Assembly: GCA_034769895.1 (NCBI GenBank)
Contig: JAWRYS010000707.1
Coordinates: 248,001-312,000, forward strand
DNA from: Magicicada septendecula
Lineage: Eukaryota > Arthropoda > Insecta > Hemiptera > Cicadidae
Direction: 5' to 3'
Length of the DNA: 64,000 nt
Made by a program: the position numbers and the translations under genes. Below, one piece after another: positions 1 to 11,255 of the stretch. The notes under the pieces were generated by a model. The model was not told the DNA's origin. It saw nothing but the letters and a program-made list of their open reading frames with translations, and did not search any database. Positions within the stretch are counted from its first letter, which is position 1, and each line of letters opens with the position of its first letter.

Positions 1-750
1 TATAACTAATACAACTTGCTCTAAACATATAAACCTTATTGTATAAGAACTCTTTTAAAAATATGGAGTTCATGGCTTTGAACAATATCAGCCATTTAAA
101 CTTCTTAATCCTATTAACACTTAAACTATTACCAGTCCTTTCTGATTTTACTACTATTATTTAACATCCCCTTATACAGTAAACATTCCCACCCACACTT
201 TCTTTGTTATTGTCATTCCTATGAATGTCTTGAGATAACAAAGTGATCTTATTTAATGAAATATTGGAAATACCTTCCATTTTAATATTTCATTATTTGT
301 TAATTATCAAATATAAAAGTTGTTTTATAGCATATAGTTTAAGTTATAGTAACACTACAACTTGAAGTTTATTACATTTCACAACACTTACACCAGTACA
401 CTTTCACTGTTGGTTCTGACTTATATTTGAGTCTTATTATTCTCAGACCAGACCTTTAGTCATAATGGACTGTGAAGATTTGTTTATTTTTCATCATATA
501 ATAACTTTAGTTGGTGCACTTCTTATCATACTACACAACACTTTTGTTTATAAATAATTACAATTTCCTAAGGTTTTGGGATGTTATACTTTCTTTAATT
601 GTATCAATTGGTTTGGGGTTTATGGTAGTTAATAATAGGTTTTTATGGTGTTTCGTCCATCCTATTTCTTCCTTTCTTCTCATCTTCCTTCTTGTGTTCA
701 TTCTTGGGTAAACCAAGGTACTCAGTGTTATCTTGTCTGATGGTTGGTTC
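1..750. other. AT-rich DNA, no gene recognised
   Basis: This stretch is AT-rich and holds only short open frames of low-complexity, hydrophobic composition. I see no exon, RNA gene or transposase signature on either strand. It could be an intron or intergenic sequence upstream of the NAGLU exons. Confidence 0.5.
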
Positions 751-945
751 GGAGTATCTTCTTTATTATCTGCTACTGACTTTACTCTTCTTTCTTGGTT
801 TCAGGGTATCTTGTTTATTTCCTGATATTAAACCTTACTCTTCTTTCTTCTTGTGTTTGGTGTATTTTGTTTATCACCCACTCCTAATCTTATTCTTTTT
901 TCTTGATTTTGAGGTATCTTGTTTATCACCTGCTCCTAACCTTCT
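751..945. repeat. 54-bp minisatellite, about 3.6 copies
   Basis: Copies begin near 751, 805, 859 and 913 and share a GGTATCTTGTTTAT-like start followed by a pyrimidine-rich stretch (TTACTCTTCTTTCTT). The spacing of the four starts is exactly 54 bp. Because 54 is a multiple of three, the repeat stays open in one frame as a hydrophobic peptide, which is probably accidental. Confidence 0.7.
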
Positions 946-1212
946 GGGTAATTTCCTGATTTTTTAATATGAGTTTTCTTTAATTCTTTCTTTGACTTTT
1001 ATGGTTGTATTTTTTATTATTTAATTATGGTTTTTCTTTTATAGTGGTGTTTTCCTTTGAAGTTTATTTGAATTCCATTTGACATTCTTCGAGTATATGT
1101 AATTTAATTATTTTTTATGATCTTAAATGAATTAATTATTGGTGGAATATCTGACATGCTACAATATGCATTTACTTTGCACAACCCAGCACTTTTTAAT
1201 AGTCTTTCATTA

Positions 1213-1216
<4 letters not shown>
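946..1216. other. AT-rich spacer
   Basis: No gene or known repeat is seen between the minisatellite and the CT microsatellite. Confidence 0.5.

Positions 1217-1303
<87 letters not shown>
1217..1303. repeat. (CT)n microsatellite
   Basis: An uninterrupted CT dinucleotide run of about 87 bp, followed by a short CACACA tract. It creates artefactual Leu-Ser reading frames. Confidence 0.97.
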
Positions 1304-1309
<6 letters not shown>

Positions 1310-1414
1310 TCTCTGGTACAATTATTATTTTTATGAGCTCATTTTTATTTAGTTTAAATGAATAATTTTAATTGAAATGAATTTACTGAATTTCGGTCAT
1401 TTTAAAATTTCTTT

Positions 1415-1955
1415 GATATCAAATGGTTGTAGCTGTACTTAGCTTCAAATTTGGGTTGATGACATCGCGCTACTCGAATCCTTCGATTGCACGTGCAAAA
1501 TCCAACCTGTCACATCGTCTTTGGGCACACACTCTCGATGTAGTGTCCCCCCTCGGATCACACTTCTGCCAGATTCTTTTATCACGGTTTCACTCGGCCG
1601 ATGACATCAACTCAAGATTTGTTACAGTACCACCATTATTATGTTATTAACAGTTATTAACCCACTTTTGGTGGTGTAAAATTTAAATAAACACACTTAG
1701 TGAATACGCCGGCCGTGAATCGCCGGCTGGCACACTTCACGGTCCGGACGAGAATGACACAGTTTCTTTGTTAAACATTGCGGAGTTGGGGCAAAAATAC
1801 GCCACTGGCCCTTTGTTCAAACGCCAAGCCTCGTCGAATACACTGCGCCTCGCATTCCTTATTTCTTACGTAATTGGGCTTGGTTGTTTACTTGTTATCT
1901 GTGACAAACAGTTTTTTGCGACATTTGTAGCTTTTCGACAGAAATCCTGTTAACT
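1415..1955. other. GC-richer island of unknown nature
   Basis: Base composition is visibly richer in G, C and CpG than on either side (for example TCGCGC, CGCCGGCCG and GGTCCGGACG), with edges near 1430 and 1950. Short open frames at 1423-1650 and 1768-1953 (+) lack ATG starts and match no family I recognise. It could be a promoter or CpG island, an exon of an unrecognised gene, or a fragment of a GC-richer transposon or LTR. A hairpin sits at 1700-1740. Confidence 0.45.
1700..1740. other. GC-rich imperfect hairpin
   Basis: Outer arms GTGAA (1700-1704) and TTCAC (1736-1740) enclose inner arms GCCGG (1708-1712) and CCGGC (1723-1727). The arms are complementary. No function is evident. Confidence 0.5.
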
Positions 1956-4328
1956 CAAATGTGCGTTGTTTAAAATATTCTATAGTTTATTCACCAAAAC
2001 TTTATAGGGATTATGAAATAAAATTATTATTATTACAAAATAAATGGTTAGAGAATAAAAATAAATATATATAATAAAAAATAAAATAATTATGGTTTTT
2101 GGGACCATAGGTTTACATAATTATTATAGTACTAGAATTGTACCGTCATTACATACATACTTATACATATATGACAATACAAAATAATTGGCTGGTTTTA
2201 CGAATAAAGTTTATTTCAAGAATTTTTTAAAATAAAAAAGTAGATTTTTTAAAAATTGAACTTGCAGATTAGTTTTCAAGCTATATATGATTGTATTCTT
2301 CAGATATTTTTATCAAACAGTTCTTGGCTTGCCTTTTTATGAATTATGCATCTTTAATATTTATACATCTGGGGCATGTGAGAATTTTTTTTCCTATAAT
2401 TAAAAATTGAGTTTTTTTAATTTTAACTTTTATCTAAAGATAATTTTAAAGTAATACTGAGACACCTCATAGAAAATTTATTATAGTTTATTACTTACGT
2501 ATATGTTTTTGAAATATAAAAGTGGCAAATGATGTTTTATTGGTACAGAATAATGTGCTCGTACCATTCCATCTACTTACAACTGCAGCTGGAAACATAC
2601 AGAAATGGAAACAAGAATTCAGAACAATGTTCCCTCTGATTTTATTGATATTTTCTGCAAAATTTTTTACTAATAGAAGCATTGCCCATTGTATGTGTGA
2701 AATTGCTTGTGACAGATTTTCAATACTGAAGTCATCTCATATCCTAACAGTTTTTCACAAAATAAGCTTATCATAGAAAAGCAACTGCATGCAGACATTT
2801 TTGGTTCTTCTTCCATGTAAAGGTTTAAACCTCCCTACCTGTGCTGATGTCCACTACTATTATCATTTCTTAGGCCTTCCTAGACTAGTTTTCCAATTTG
2901 GAACGTAGATGAATACTGTCTTTGGAATTGTAGTGTTTTACATTCTGTCAAGATGTTATCTCTGTTTGTTCCTTTGATCATTAATATTTGACAATTAATT
3001 GTAGAGCATAGGCAGAAAAAGTGTTTTGGGGGTTCAAACTCCCTGAAATATCCCACTCAGTTAAGAAACTTGTAATATTGTTCTATTATTATCGTCATTT
3101 CAAGGTAGATCTAAATATTATTTATATAAAGGAATAATAATTAACTAACTATAATCTACAGAAATATTGTGAGGATATGGGTGACCATAATATTTATCCC
3201 TTCACTTTTTTGTTGACCCCCACCTGTAAGGAAATTTTGCCTACACTCACAGTTAAGGAACATACGTATTTTAAAGTAATTTTATTATCTACATTCTAAA
3301 CCCTGCCCCCCAAGATGGTTTGAAAAACATCATTTGTATAGTATAAATGGAAACTATCATCTTCATTTGGGTAGATAAGTTATTAGCAATGCAAAATTTA
3401 ATATGTGGAAAATGTAATTAAGGAAGTATAATATTACAAATGGTGGTTCGTGATTAACAGTGGCAGTCGCTTTAAATTTGTAAAAAAATTCTCACTTTGT
3501 TATTTTAGAAGAACTTGTTAATTCAGTTCATTTAATTGGTGGATATAACAATTTACCATTTTGTAAATGGCCATAACAACACTTTCTTTTGTATTGACTT
3601 CAAGTTCAAATCAGGCACTGGTCTTGCATTACTTGTTTTCTTACAATACATAACACAAATTGAGTTTTTAACATGGGAAAGTTTCATTTTATATCAAAAA
3701 CTAGCAGCATTGTGCCAGTTTATGGTTTTAAATATGATTGTAAATACAATAGTTAATATGAAAAGTTACTAGTAATGTAACATTATTACAACTCAAAAAA
3801 CAATAATTTATATAAAATAAACAAATAATCATTGTGTCAGCCTAAAAGTAGACTTTATTTTGTACAGATTAGTAATTATGAATTATACAGTTTGTCTAGT
3901 AATGTTTATTAAAGTATTGCGATTTAGTAAAGAATTAGAATATCATATTGTTTCCTTATTAGTTCTGTACCTGTACCATCAATTACATCTCATTTCACTG
4001 ATTTTAAATAAAATTATAACAGAGTGGTACAGCATCTGTGTTGCTTCTAAAGTAGGGTTAATCACAATGATTGTTGTGTTAGTTGTAGTATAGTATTTTA
4101 AAGAAACTGGCTGCAGATGAGAAGCTTTTGGAAAGTCTGCAGTGATGATTACCGAAAGTAGCGCAACAGACATATTTAGAGAAATGCCTCTTAGTGTCTA
4201 AATTCAGTGTTTAATTATTAAATTCTGTATGGTGATTTTAAAAATGACACAATCATGTTTGTGTTTTGTACCACAAACTAGTAGAGTACTTGTGGGATCT
4301 GAAGAAAATTGTGAGGTAAAAGATGTAG
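1956..4328. other. AT-rich noncoding DNA
   Basis: About 2.4 kb of AT-rich sequence with only short open frames and no recognised domain on either strand. I looked for an upstream NAGLU exon (signal peptide and N-terminal domain) and did not find one. Confidence 0.5.
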
Positions 4329-4804
4329 CAAAGTCTTATTGGCAGTCATCAATTAGGCTCATAGGTAATCAGTTGAAATAGTTACAGCCTAAGCATGAAG
4401 TTCTGATAAAGTCTATATTTGCACCTGTATTTGTATCAGTGAAGTTGGTACCTTAATAAAATCTTTTAAGAATTCAGAAAGATATGATGACTCTTCAGAA
4501 CATATGACTGATAATTTCTGTTGCTTCAAAAAGTGGGAGAAGCATTTCTATCAGGATACTCATGGATATCAAAGTCTTATTGGCAGTCATCAATTAGGTT
4601 CATAGGTAATCAGTTTGAAATAGTTACAGCCTAAGTATGAAGTTCTGATAAAGTCTATATTTGCGTCTGTATTTGATCAGTGAAGTTGGTACCTTAATAA
4701 AATCTTTTAAGAATTCAGAAAGATATGATGACTCTTCAGAACATATGACTGATAATTTCTGTTGCTTCAAAAAGTGGGATTCACATTTCTATCAGGATAC
4801 TCAT
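4329..4804 (+). repeat. tandem duplication, unit about 240 bp
   Basis: Unit 1 (4329-4569) and unit 2 (4570-4804) both start with CAAAGTCTTATTGGCAGTCA and run together to TCTATCAGGATACTCAT, with scattered substitutions and small indels. It is a direct duplication that has since diverged. An open frame crosses unit 2 but has no recognised domain. Confidence 0.85.
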
Positions 4805-5353
4805 AGGGAAACTACTTTAAAAGCACAAAGTATAATTAGTTTTAAAATAAAATGTTTCGTAAATGCAGCCACATTACTCTCTTGATTCCTGTTATCCTTA
4901 CAGAAGATTGATTATGTAATGAATCAGCCTATAATTATACCATGGAATAAAAATGGTATTTTAGTTTATAGAAAAGATTGTATGATTACTTACTACTTTT
5001 GTGTCATAAGTAATTCAAAAAACTTTGTTATTACATATACTGTATATCCAAAATTTAGTACAGTTGTACTATTTTTGTTGTTATTTTTACAAAATGTATT
5101 TTATACATATAATTACTGTCAGTTATTAAGTACAAGCACAAATTCTTCAAAGAAAAGTAAATTGTTTGCTGTTATAGGAAGGCAAAGAATTACATTTATT
5201 ATTATATAAATGATAACACTCATAGATAATTAAGCTGTACTTTATTTTGTTAATAAACTAAAATGATTAACAAAATAAAATTTAAACGTATTCAATTCTT
5301 GGATTTTGTTGCCCATGACATGTCTGAGTATCGCTGAGAATTTATAAACACTA
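4805..5353. other. AT-rich noncoding DNA
   Basis: No gene, RNA or transposon signature was seen here. Confidence 0.5.
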
Positions 5354-5364
5354 TTACAAGGTGG

Positions 5365-5729
5365 TCATTATAATAATATAAGTTATATTATATTATTATA
5401 AGTTATATTATATTATATTATATTACATATTACATTATATTATATTATAATAAGTTCATTATTTGAGCCTCCAGGTGGTCTATTGGCTAATGCGGGCGAT
5501 TGATGCGCTCGTGGTCCCGGGTTCAATTCCCAGCAGAGGTTCCGTACGGCATGCACTCAGCGTCGTGAGGCAAACTGAGTAGGCGCTGAGATAACAGCAT
5601 CGCCTCCTGGCTGTGAATACTGCAACTAGCGGCTGGTGGCACGTAGTACTAGCCATACAGCGTCACACTAACACAAAAAGCCGCGCGGTACGCCTTAGTC
5701 CTTAACGGACTGTTGAGCAGAGGTTTTTG
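5365..5729 (+). mobile_element. tRNA-derived SINE, with AT-rich microsatellite at its 5' side
   Basis: From about 5467 the sequence looks like a tRNA gene head. An A-box-like stretch (GGTCTATTGGCTAATGCG, about 5475-5492) is followed by a B-box (GGTTCAATTCC, 5520-5530), the spacing expected of an RNA polymerase III internal promoter. A GC-rich, non-tRNA body follows to about 5729. The 11-bp repeat TTACAAGGTGG occurs at 5354-5364 and 5730-5740 and may be the target duplication. If so, the TTATA-rich tract at 5370-5455 was inserted with the SINE, which is odd because it lies on the 5' side. SINE identity is well supported; the exact ends are less sure. Confidence 0.7.
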
Positions 5730-5877
5730 TTACAAGGTGGAACACTAGTATTTTAGATAAATAAAAAAAATTACCTTATTCCCTGAGCTAGCTTTTACTC
5801 ATTCTGAACTTCACTAGAGGCTGCTACTAAGAGTACTGTTCATTCTGTTTTTGGAGATGTGCTGTTGTTTGAAAGAC

Positions 5878-5882
<5 letters not shown>

Positions 5883-5919
<37 letters not shown>
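5883..5919. repeat. (TG)n microsatellite
   Basis: A TG dinucleotide run of about 37 bp directly downstream (in element orientation) of the decayed Penelope C-terminus. Confidence 0.95.
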
Positions 5920-5920
<1 letters not shown>

Positions 5921-5921
5921 G

Positions 5922-6135
5922 TTTAATGTGTTCAAATATTATATGTGATTTAAATTTTGTCTGTTCATTTAGGATGTAGTCTCTATGCGTTTTTGTGTGT
6001 TTATATATTTCCAGTTGTTCAAGTGTGTCTAGTTTTTGGCCTTTCATGTGTATGTGTAGGATTTCCATGTTGTTGTTAATGTTTGTGCACATGTGGTGTG
6101 ATTCACTGATATGGTTGAACATGTAACGTCAACAT
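5922..6135 (-). pseudogene. Penelope-like element C-terminal fragment
   Basis: Translated on the minus strand, this stretch carries LDTLEQLEIYKHTKTHRDYI and ILNEQ. These align with LDTLERFEIYKAIKKDHNRV and VLNEK in the C-terminal region, after the GIY-YIG domain, of the Penelope-like element at 25.5-28.5 kb in this window. Only about 65 residues remain, with no reverse transcriptase or GIY-YIG core. The fragment ends in a TG/CA microsatellite. It is a remnant of a related but distinct copy, because identity is only partial. Confidence 0.7.
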
Positions 6136-6266
6136 GAAAATCCTACACAGACATTTGTTAAAAACTCTGTTATTTACTGGGAAAATATTATTATGTTTTT
6201 AATTTCTTTCATGTCATTTTAATTTGTGTACAGTAACAATATGCATATATATTTTTATACTTCTAG

Positions 6267-6448
6267 TTGCAAAAAAACTCAAGCAATGAGATTTTGGAAA
6301 TAAAAGGATCAAGTGGTGTGGCTGCTGCATGGGGATTTCATCACTACCTCAAGTATTACTGCAACTGTCATGTGTCATGGGAAGCAGATCAGCTGAACTT
6401 ACCCAAGTCATTACCAGATGTTGTTCTTAAAATTACAGCTAATGATTG
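6267..6448 (+). CDS. NAGLU: alpha-N-acetylglucosaminidase, exon (N-terminal domain)
   Basis: This internal exon encodes about 60 residues including SSGVAAAWGFHHYLKYYCNC and HVSWEADQLNLPKSLP. That matches the conserved GSTGVAAA..LH.YL...C.CHV.W pattern of the NAGLU N-terminal domain. NAGLU is a lysosomal glycoside hydrolase (family 89) that removes terminal N-acetylglucosamine during heparan sulfate breakdown. The acceptor is a pyrimidine-rich tract ending TTCTAG at 6266. The donor is GTTTGT at 6449. The exon is in phase 2: its last TG joins the first G of the next exon to make Trp. No signal peptide is encoded here, so at least one upstream exon is missing or unrecognised. Confidence 0.88.
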
Positions 6449-8046
6449 GTTTGTTACACATTGCGTATATTTTGTTATCATTATACTTTTAAATAATTTA
6501 AATTCTGCCTCATTTTGAGAATATTCTGTCCTTTTTATCGGTTTGTGTTTATAATTAATTAGGAATTTCTGAATTAAACAGTAGATAAATTGTAATGTGT
6601 TATAAGTTCATTATTATATAGCTAGGGCTTGTAATTCCACAAAGGTAGTTTCAGATGATCTTGTGTCCATCAGTCACATTTGTTGCAAAATTTGATTGAA
6701 GTTAAATCTAAAGATAGGTTTTAACTGTCTTCACTAAAAGTTAAAGAATCTTGTTTATTACTTATAAATCAAGCAGAGGTATTTGAGGATAAGCCAGTTA
6801 ATTTGAATATTTGTACTCACTCAATTAATTTGTCTATGCACTTTCAGTATTTTGGTTTGTTTATCTGTGTGCATTAATATGGATAAAAGGTCGAGCATTT
6901 GACTGTCATGAATAAGCCAAAATGAATGACATTGAATTTACAAAACATTGTATGAATTGCCATATATTTATAGCAAAACATTAAATATATAATGAATATC
7001 TGACTACATAAACATTACAGTAATCGAAAATAGAATTGAAGTAAAATTGATTATTCATTAACTATATTGTAACTATATTAACTATATTCATTAACAATTC
7101 AAACAAACCTCTAAAGATACAGAATAATTTCTGTGAAACGTACGTCAGGTGAAAATAAATCTTCAGTAACAACGTAACCTCCTCCCTTATTTCTTCATAG
7201 CTTTCATAGTCCTATTTTCCTGAACTCAGACATTTTAGTCTTACATCTTGCTTTTTCCTCTAGCCCCATGAAACACTAGTTCTCAAACCATGACTTATAT
7301 TTTCCTCTTTGCTTTTTCCCTATCGTCTTTGACGCTGCTACATTTACTACATTCTTCATTGCATTCTTCTCTCTTTGAATATCTCTCTCTGTTTCTTCTG
7401 TCACCTACTGTCTCATTTCTCTCTCACATAGGCATTCTTCAGTTCCACTGTGTTCCGTCATGTAAATTCCTCCCTTCTTTTATTCTCTCGCACCATCCTT
7501 ATTTTCATTTCAACTATCGCAAAACAGTGATTTATTTTACACTTATTCCTGTGTAAGACCTTACATCTTATATCATCTCTCTCTTTTTCATAGTTATCAA
7601 ATGATTAGCTTGATTCCTTCTACTTTCGCTGGTTGAATTTTGTATGTTTTATTTTTGTTAATTTCTCACCAGTCACTGAACAAATTAACTCTATCCATAT
7701 TGAGTACTTGTCAAAATCATTACCGGTATGAGATGTACATATAGAAACTCTTAGTTCTGTCTCCATTCTACCATTCCATTCTCCTATGTACCATTCATGA
7801 ATGGTAAACTGATGATTTCCATATTTAAAACAAGTTTTTATAGAAAAATCTTCTTTATACAGTACTAGAAAAGATAAATTCATATACCCACTGTATGGAT
7901 GTGTATGTATGTGTACTTATGTGTACGTAATTCAGTGTATCTAATAATTTTCTAGTACATCTATTATTAATTTAGTATAATTTGGTTATTAGACTAGGCT
8001 TATGTCCATATGGAGAATGCTTCTCCTTTTGTTTATAAATTCGCTA

Positions 8047-8047
<1 letters not shown>
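6449..8047. other. NAGLU intron, first part
   Basis: AT-rich intron sequence with a pyrimidine-rich stretch near 7290-7560. Open frames there are low-complexity and show no conserved domain. Confidence 0.55.

Positions 8048-8127
<80 letters not shown>
8048..8127. repeat. (CA)n microsatellite
   Basis: An uninterrupted CA run of about 80 bp inside the NAGLU intron. Confidence 0.97.
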
Positions 8128-8131
<4 letters not shown>

Positions 8132-8481
8132 TGTACATATAAGATGGAAATTCATTTTGTATATGTTTTATTAGGATGTATATGTGATCATAATAAACAC
8201 ATGATGATAATAGGAGAATTTGAGGTATATATAGGAGAGAATGTCTTAAATGTATAGTGTTGGCAATAAATCCAAATGTGGGGTGATTTCAAACTTTTGC
8301 AAGCTGGATAGGATATCTACTACTTATATAAAAATTCAGAAAAGTACAAGAAGTTGAGTAGGAAATATAAGACTTATAAAACTATGTTCAACCACACAAA
8401 AAACTAGCACATAAAAGACATAATCCTGTTGAATACTGAAGGTATCTAAAAAATTCTGAGCAGGTGCAGTAAGATCTACAA
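8128..8481. other. NAGLU intron, unassigned segment
   Basis: AT-rich DNA between the CA microsatellite and the mariner remnant, with nothing recognised. Confidence 0.5.
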
Positions 8482-9380
8482 GGGTTGGGTGAAAGTTCCG
8501 GGCCTGACACAGACATAGAACTACTGTTGTCATTATTTTTACTGTGTTGTATGATTTCATCCTTTGTAGGCTTAGATTCGATGATTACAAGTCAATGAAT
8601 TGTTTATTATTAGTGGCACAATCGCTGTAAGTGCCTTCAGCATCATTGGATAGACAGAAAATTCGTGCCGTGATTACATTTTTTTTGAAAGAGTAAGAGA
8701 TATAAAAGATGAACTGGATTTAACGCTGGCAGACTCTCCTCCATCAAATATAACAGTTAAGAGTGCGGGGTTGCTGAATTTAAAATGGTTGGACAAGCAC
8801 ACGTGGGACCCACATACGGACATCTCATTGAAGTGACTACACCAGAAAAAGTAGAAAAAGAACATAAAATTGTTTTGTTAGACCATAGAATGAAAGTGAG
8901 AGGGATAGCTGAGACTGTTGGTATATCAAGAGTGTATGTGCAATACCTTACATGAAGATCTGTGTATGACAAAGCTACGCTAGATGGGTGCCACGTTTGC
9001 TGACACTTCACCAAAAATAGGAAAGGAAAGGATGTTTGGCCAATTGTTTGGCACTCTATGTGTGCAATTCAACCGAATTTTTACGTTGATTCATAACCGT
9101 TGATGGTACTTTGGTCCACCACAACACTCCTGAGATCAAACAACAGTCAAAACAATGGACCACAAAAAGTGAACCAACTCCAAAGAAGACAAAGACAATT
9201 ACTTCTACAACTATGGCGACCTTACTTCTGTAAGGTATGGCGACTTTTTTTTTGGGACAACCATGGAGTAATCTTCATTGACTATCTTAAAAAGGGGAAA
9301 ACAATTAATGGTGAGTACTACACGAACCCAATATACCTTGCAAATGACGAAATAAAGAAAAAAATGGCAGTTGCCAGTAT
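8482..9380 (+). pseudogene. decayed mariner transposase (irritans-like)
   Basis: Frames on the + strand give TTPEKVEKEHKIVLLDHRMK with VRGIAETVGIS (the DNA-binding helix-turn-helix part). They also give KGKTINGEYYTN and EIKKKMA (catalytic-domain region before the second Asp), all typical of mariner transposases. The reading frame is broken by many stops and frameshifts. The motif GGGTTGGGTGAAAGTTCCGG at 8482 resembles the left terminal repeat of the mariner at 13.3 kb (GGTAAAAGTTCCAGGTCTGA). The 3' part with the HQDN motif is absent, so the copy is 3' truncated near 9380. It is an inactive fossil inside a NAGLU intron. Confidence 0.85.
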
Positions 9381-9774
9381 GTGTTTCCAGATCTAAACTT
9401 CTAACTCCAAATGGTATAGTACTAGGGGGATACACTTGAAACAAAACCAAGAAAGGGAAGTGTGTATTTTTTTATGCACATAATGGCAATATTAGTGCAT
9501 TACGAACAATAATTATTGTTATAAATAAATACCAGTTTGTGGAATACAGTTCTGAGATTTCCTCATATATAACAGTTTTTTTTTTGTGATAGATATTAAC
9601 TGTTTTTCATTTGTGTAATTGAAGGTTTAGTCATTGTTGATATTTTGTCTTGAATCTTTTATATTTGATACATTACTGTTGCAATTTTACTTGCATTACT
9701 GTTATGATATGTATTATTATATAATTGCAATTACAATTACTAATATTTTATGAAAATTATATATATTCTTATAG
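9381..9774. other. NAGLU intron, 3' end
   Basis: AT-rich intron tail leading into the pyrimidine-poor acceptor TTCTTATAG at 9774. No other feature was seen. Confidence 0.55.
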
Positions 9775-9993
9775 GATTCGATACTATCAAAATGTATGTA
9801 CTACAAGCTACAGCTTTGTTTGGTGGTCTTGGCAACGTTGGGAGAGGGAAATAGACTGGATGGCATTAAATGGAATAAATATGGCATTAGCATTTACAGC
9901 TCAAGAAGAAATATGGCGTAGAGTATATACAAAATTAAATCTTACAGAGACAGAGATACATGAACATTTTACTGGGCCATCTTTCCTAGCTTG
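9775..9993 (+). CDS. NAGLU: alpha-N-acetylglucosaminidase, exon (start of catalytic barrel)
   Basis: The exon encodes [20 protein letters not shown] then [29 protein letters not shown] and FTGPSFLAW. This is one of the most conserved blocks of NAGLU and lies at the start of the TIM-barrel catalytic domain. The acceptor is TTATAG at 9774 and the donor GTATGA at 9994. Both junctions are phase 2: G completes the Trp from the previous exon, and the final TG is completed by the next exon. No stop or frameshift interrupts it, so the gene looks functional over this part. Confidence 0.95.
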
Positions 9994-10559
9994 GTATGAC
10001 AACTGTTGATTTCTTATGTTGTTACAGTAATGTGTTAATCCCTGTTGTTTCAATATTTTTATAACAGGGATATTTAATGATAATATATAACTTGTTTTTA
10101 TTATATATTTTTTATATATGAAAATATATTTTTATTATCTGAATAATATCATAATCAGGAAAGCCGCATTCTTACCAGCCAACAGTAATAATAAAACCCA
10201 AACACAAATAATTCATGAGAAGATAATGGATTGGAATGGCTGATGATACACGTACACCTTAATAGATGTAAAACGTTGTGGGCTTATAGACCATGGTCAG
10301 TTTTCAAATCCTCTGCCAAACATGTCAGATATTCCCATGATAGCAGTATATGGACAAGGTAGTGGAGCCCATATAGACCTCATGATAAAGAGCAGACAAT
10401 AACCCTGTTCGTAGAGGTACTTTCCTATATAAATTTTTGGCTAAATGTGGGCTTGTTATAGATCCTGCTGTGAGGTCTGTACAGACTTTATTACCTTCTA
10501 TGCCCATGGCACTTACACTGCCTACAATGAGCATAGCTGAAACATTCAGGAGAGGATTT
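9994..10559. other. NAGLU intron with unclassified segment
   Basis: AT-rich sequence to about 10170, then a more balanced stretch with an open frame on the minus strand (10325-10534) containing CTDLTAGSITSPHLAKNLYR. I do not recognise it. It directly adjoins the Tc1 remnant and may be another insertion. Confidence 0.45.
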
Positions 10560-11255
10560 CAAGTTCAACCATGACCACAGCATGGGGTGTTGTCCTGTTG
10601 GTAGACGTAACTTTCCCCGAGAAGCATCTGAGCAGAAGGAATCAACACTTCCTCCATTGTTTCACAGTGTCTTTCACTGTTCATTGCATCACTAACTTAT
10701 CTTACACAAGCAAATACCTAAGCAAATTTTTTTTTATTTTGTCCTGTGAAGTGTGTCCAGAAAATAGCTCAAAACAACACTTATCTGAGGAAATTACTCT
10801 CTCCCAGACTTTTTTGAGCCATCCTAAATATCCTTTGCAAAACTGAGTCATTGGTTTCTGTGATTATTATTTAGTATAAGTTTGCCAGTTGCAAAATAGG
10901 AGCCTAGACCTTTCTCATTCAATCTGTTGCATACTGTGTGCTCAGTTACATTAATAATATCATAAAAGCCTTCAGTTCTCTTAAAAGATTGCTACAACTA
11001 GCATTTCTATTGTTTTTACAAATCTGAAGCAACTTATTTACATCTTGTGTTGGAGATGTTTTCCTTGGACAGCTTGCCTTAGGCTGGTTGGAGCTGTTCC
11101 AAACTCATTATAGGGCGCTTGAGAGTTTGTTGAACATATGTTTTAGATACTGGTAGAGTATTACCTATTTGCCTTTATGATTTACCAGCCTTCATTAAAC
11201 CAATTATTTGCCACTTAATCTCATCTGATACCGATTTTTCCCCATATTGTCTCTA
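10560..11255 (-). pseudogene. decayed Tc1-like transposase
   Basis: Read on the minus strand, the segment shows in order a degraded helix-turn-helix region, WERVISSDKCCFELF (the Tc1 block around the first catalytic Asp) and VYQQDNTPC (the block with the second catalytic Asp). Frameshifts and stops separate these blocks. It is a dead Tc1/mariner-superfamily element, distinct from the mariners nearby, lying in a NAGLU intron opposite to the gene. Confidence 0.72.

Noticed and set aside
692-967. Hydrophobic 91-residue frame that looks like a small membrane protein
   Set aside because: It is created by the 54-bp minisatellite, whose period is a multiple of three; there is no conserved domain.
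1117-1365. Leu-Ser repeat proteins
   Set aside because: Translation of the CT microsatellite.
2522-2776. 84-residue + frame and overlapping minus frame
   Set aside because: No similarity to a known family and no splice context joining NAGLU; compared with the NAGLU N-terminus without a match.
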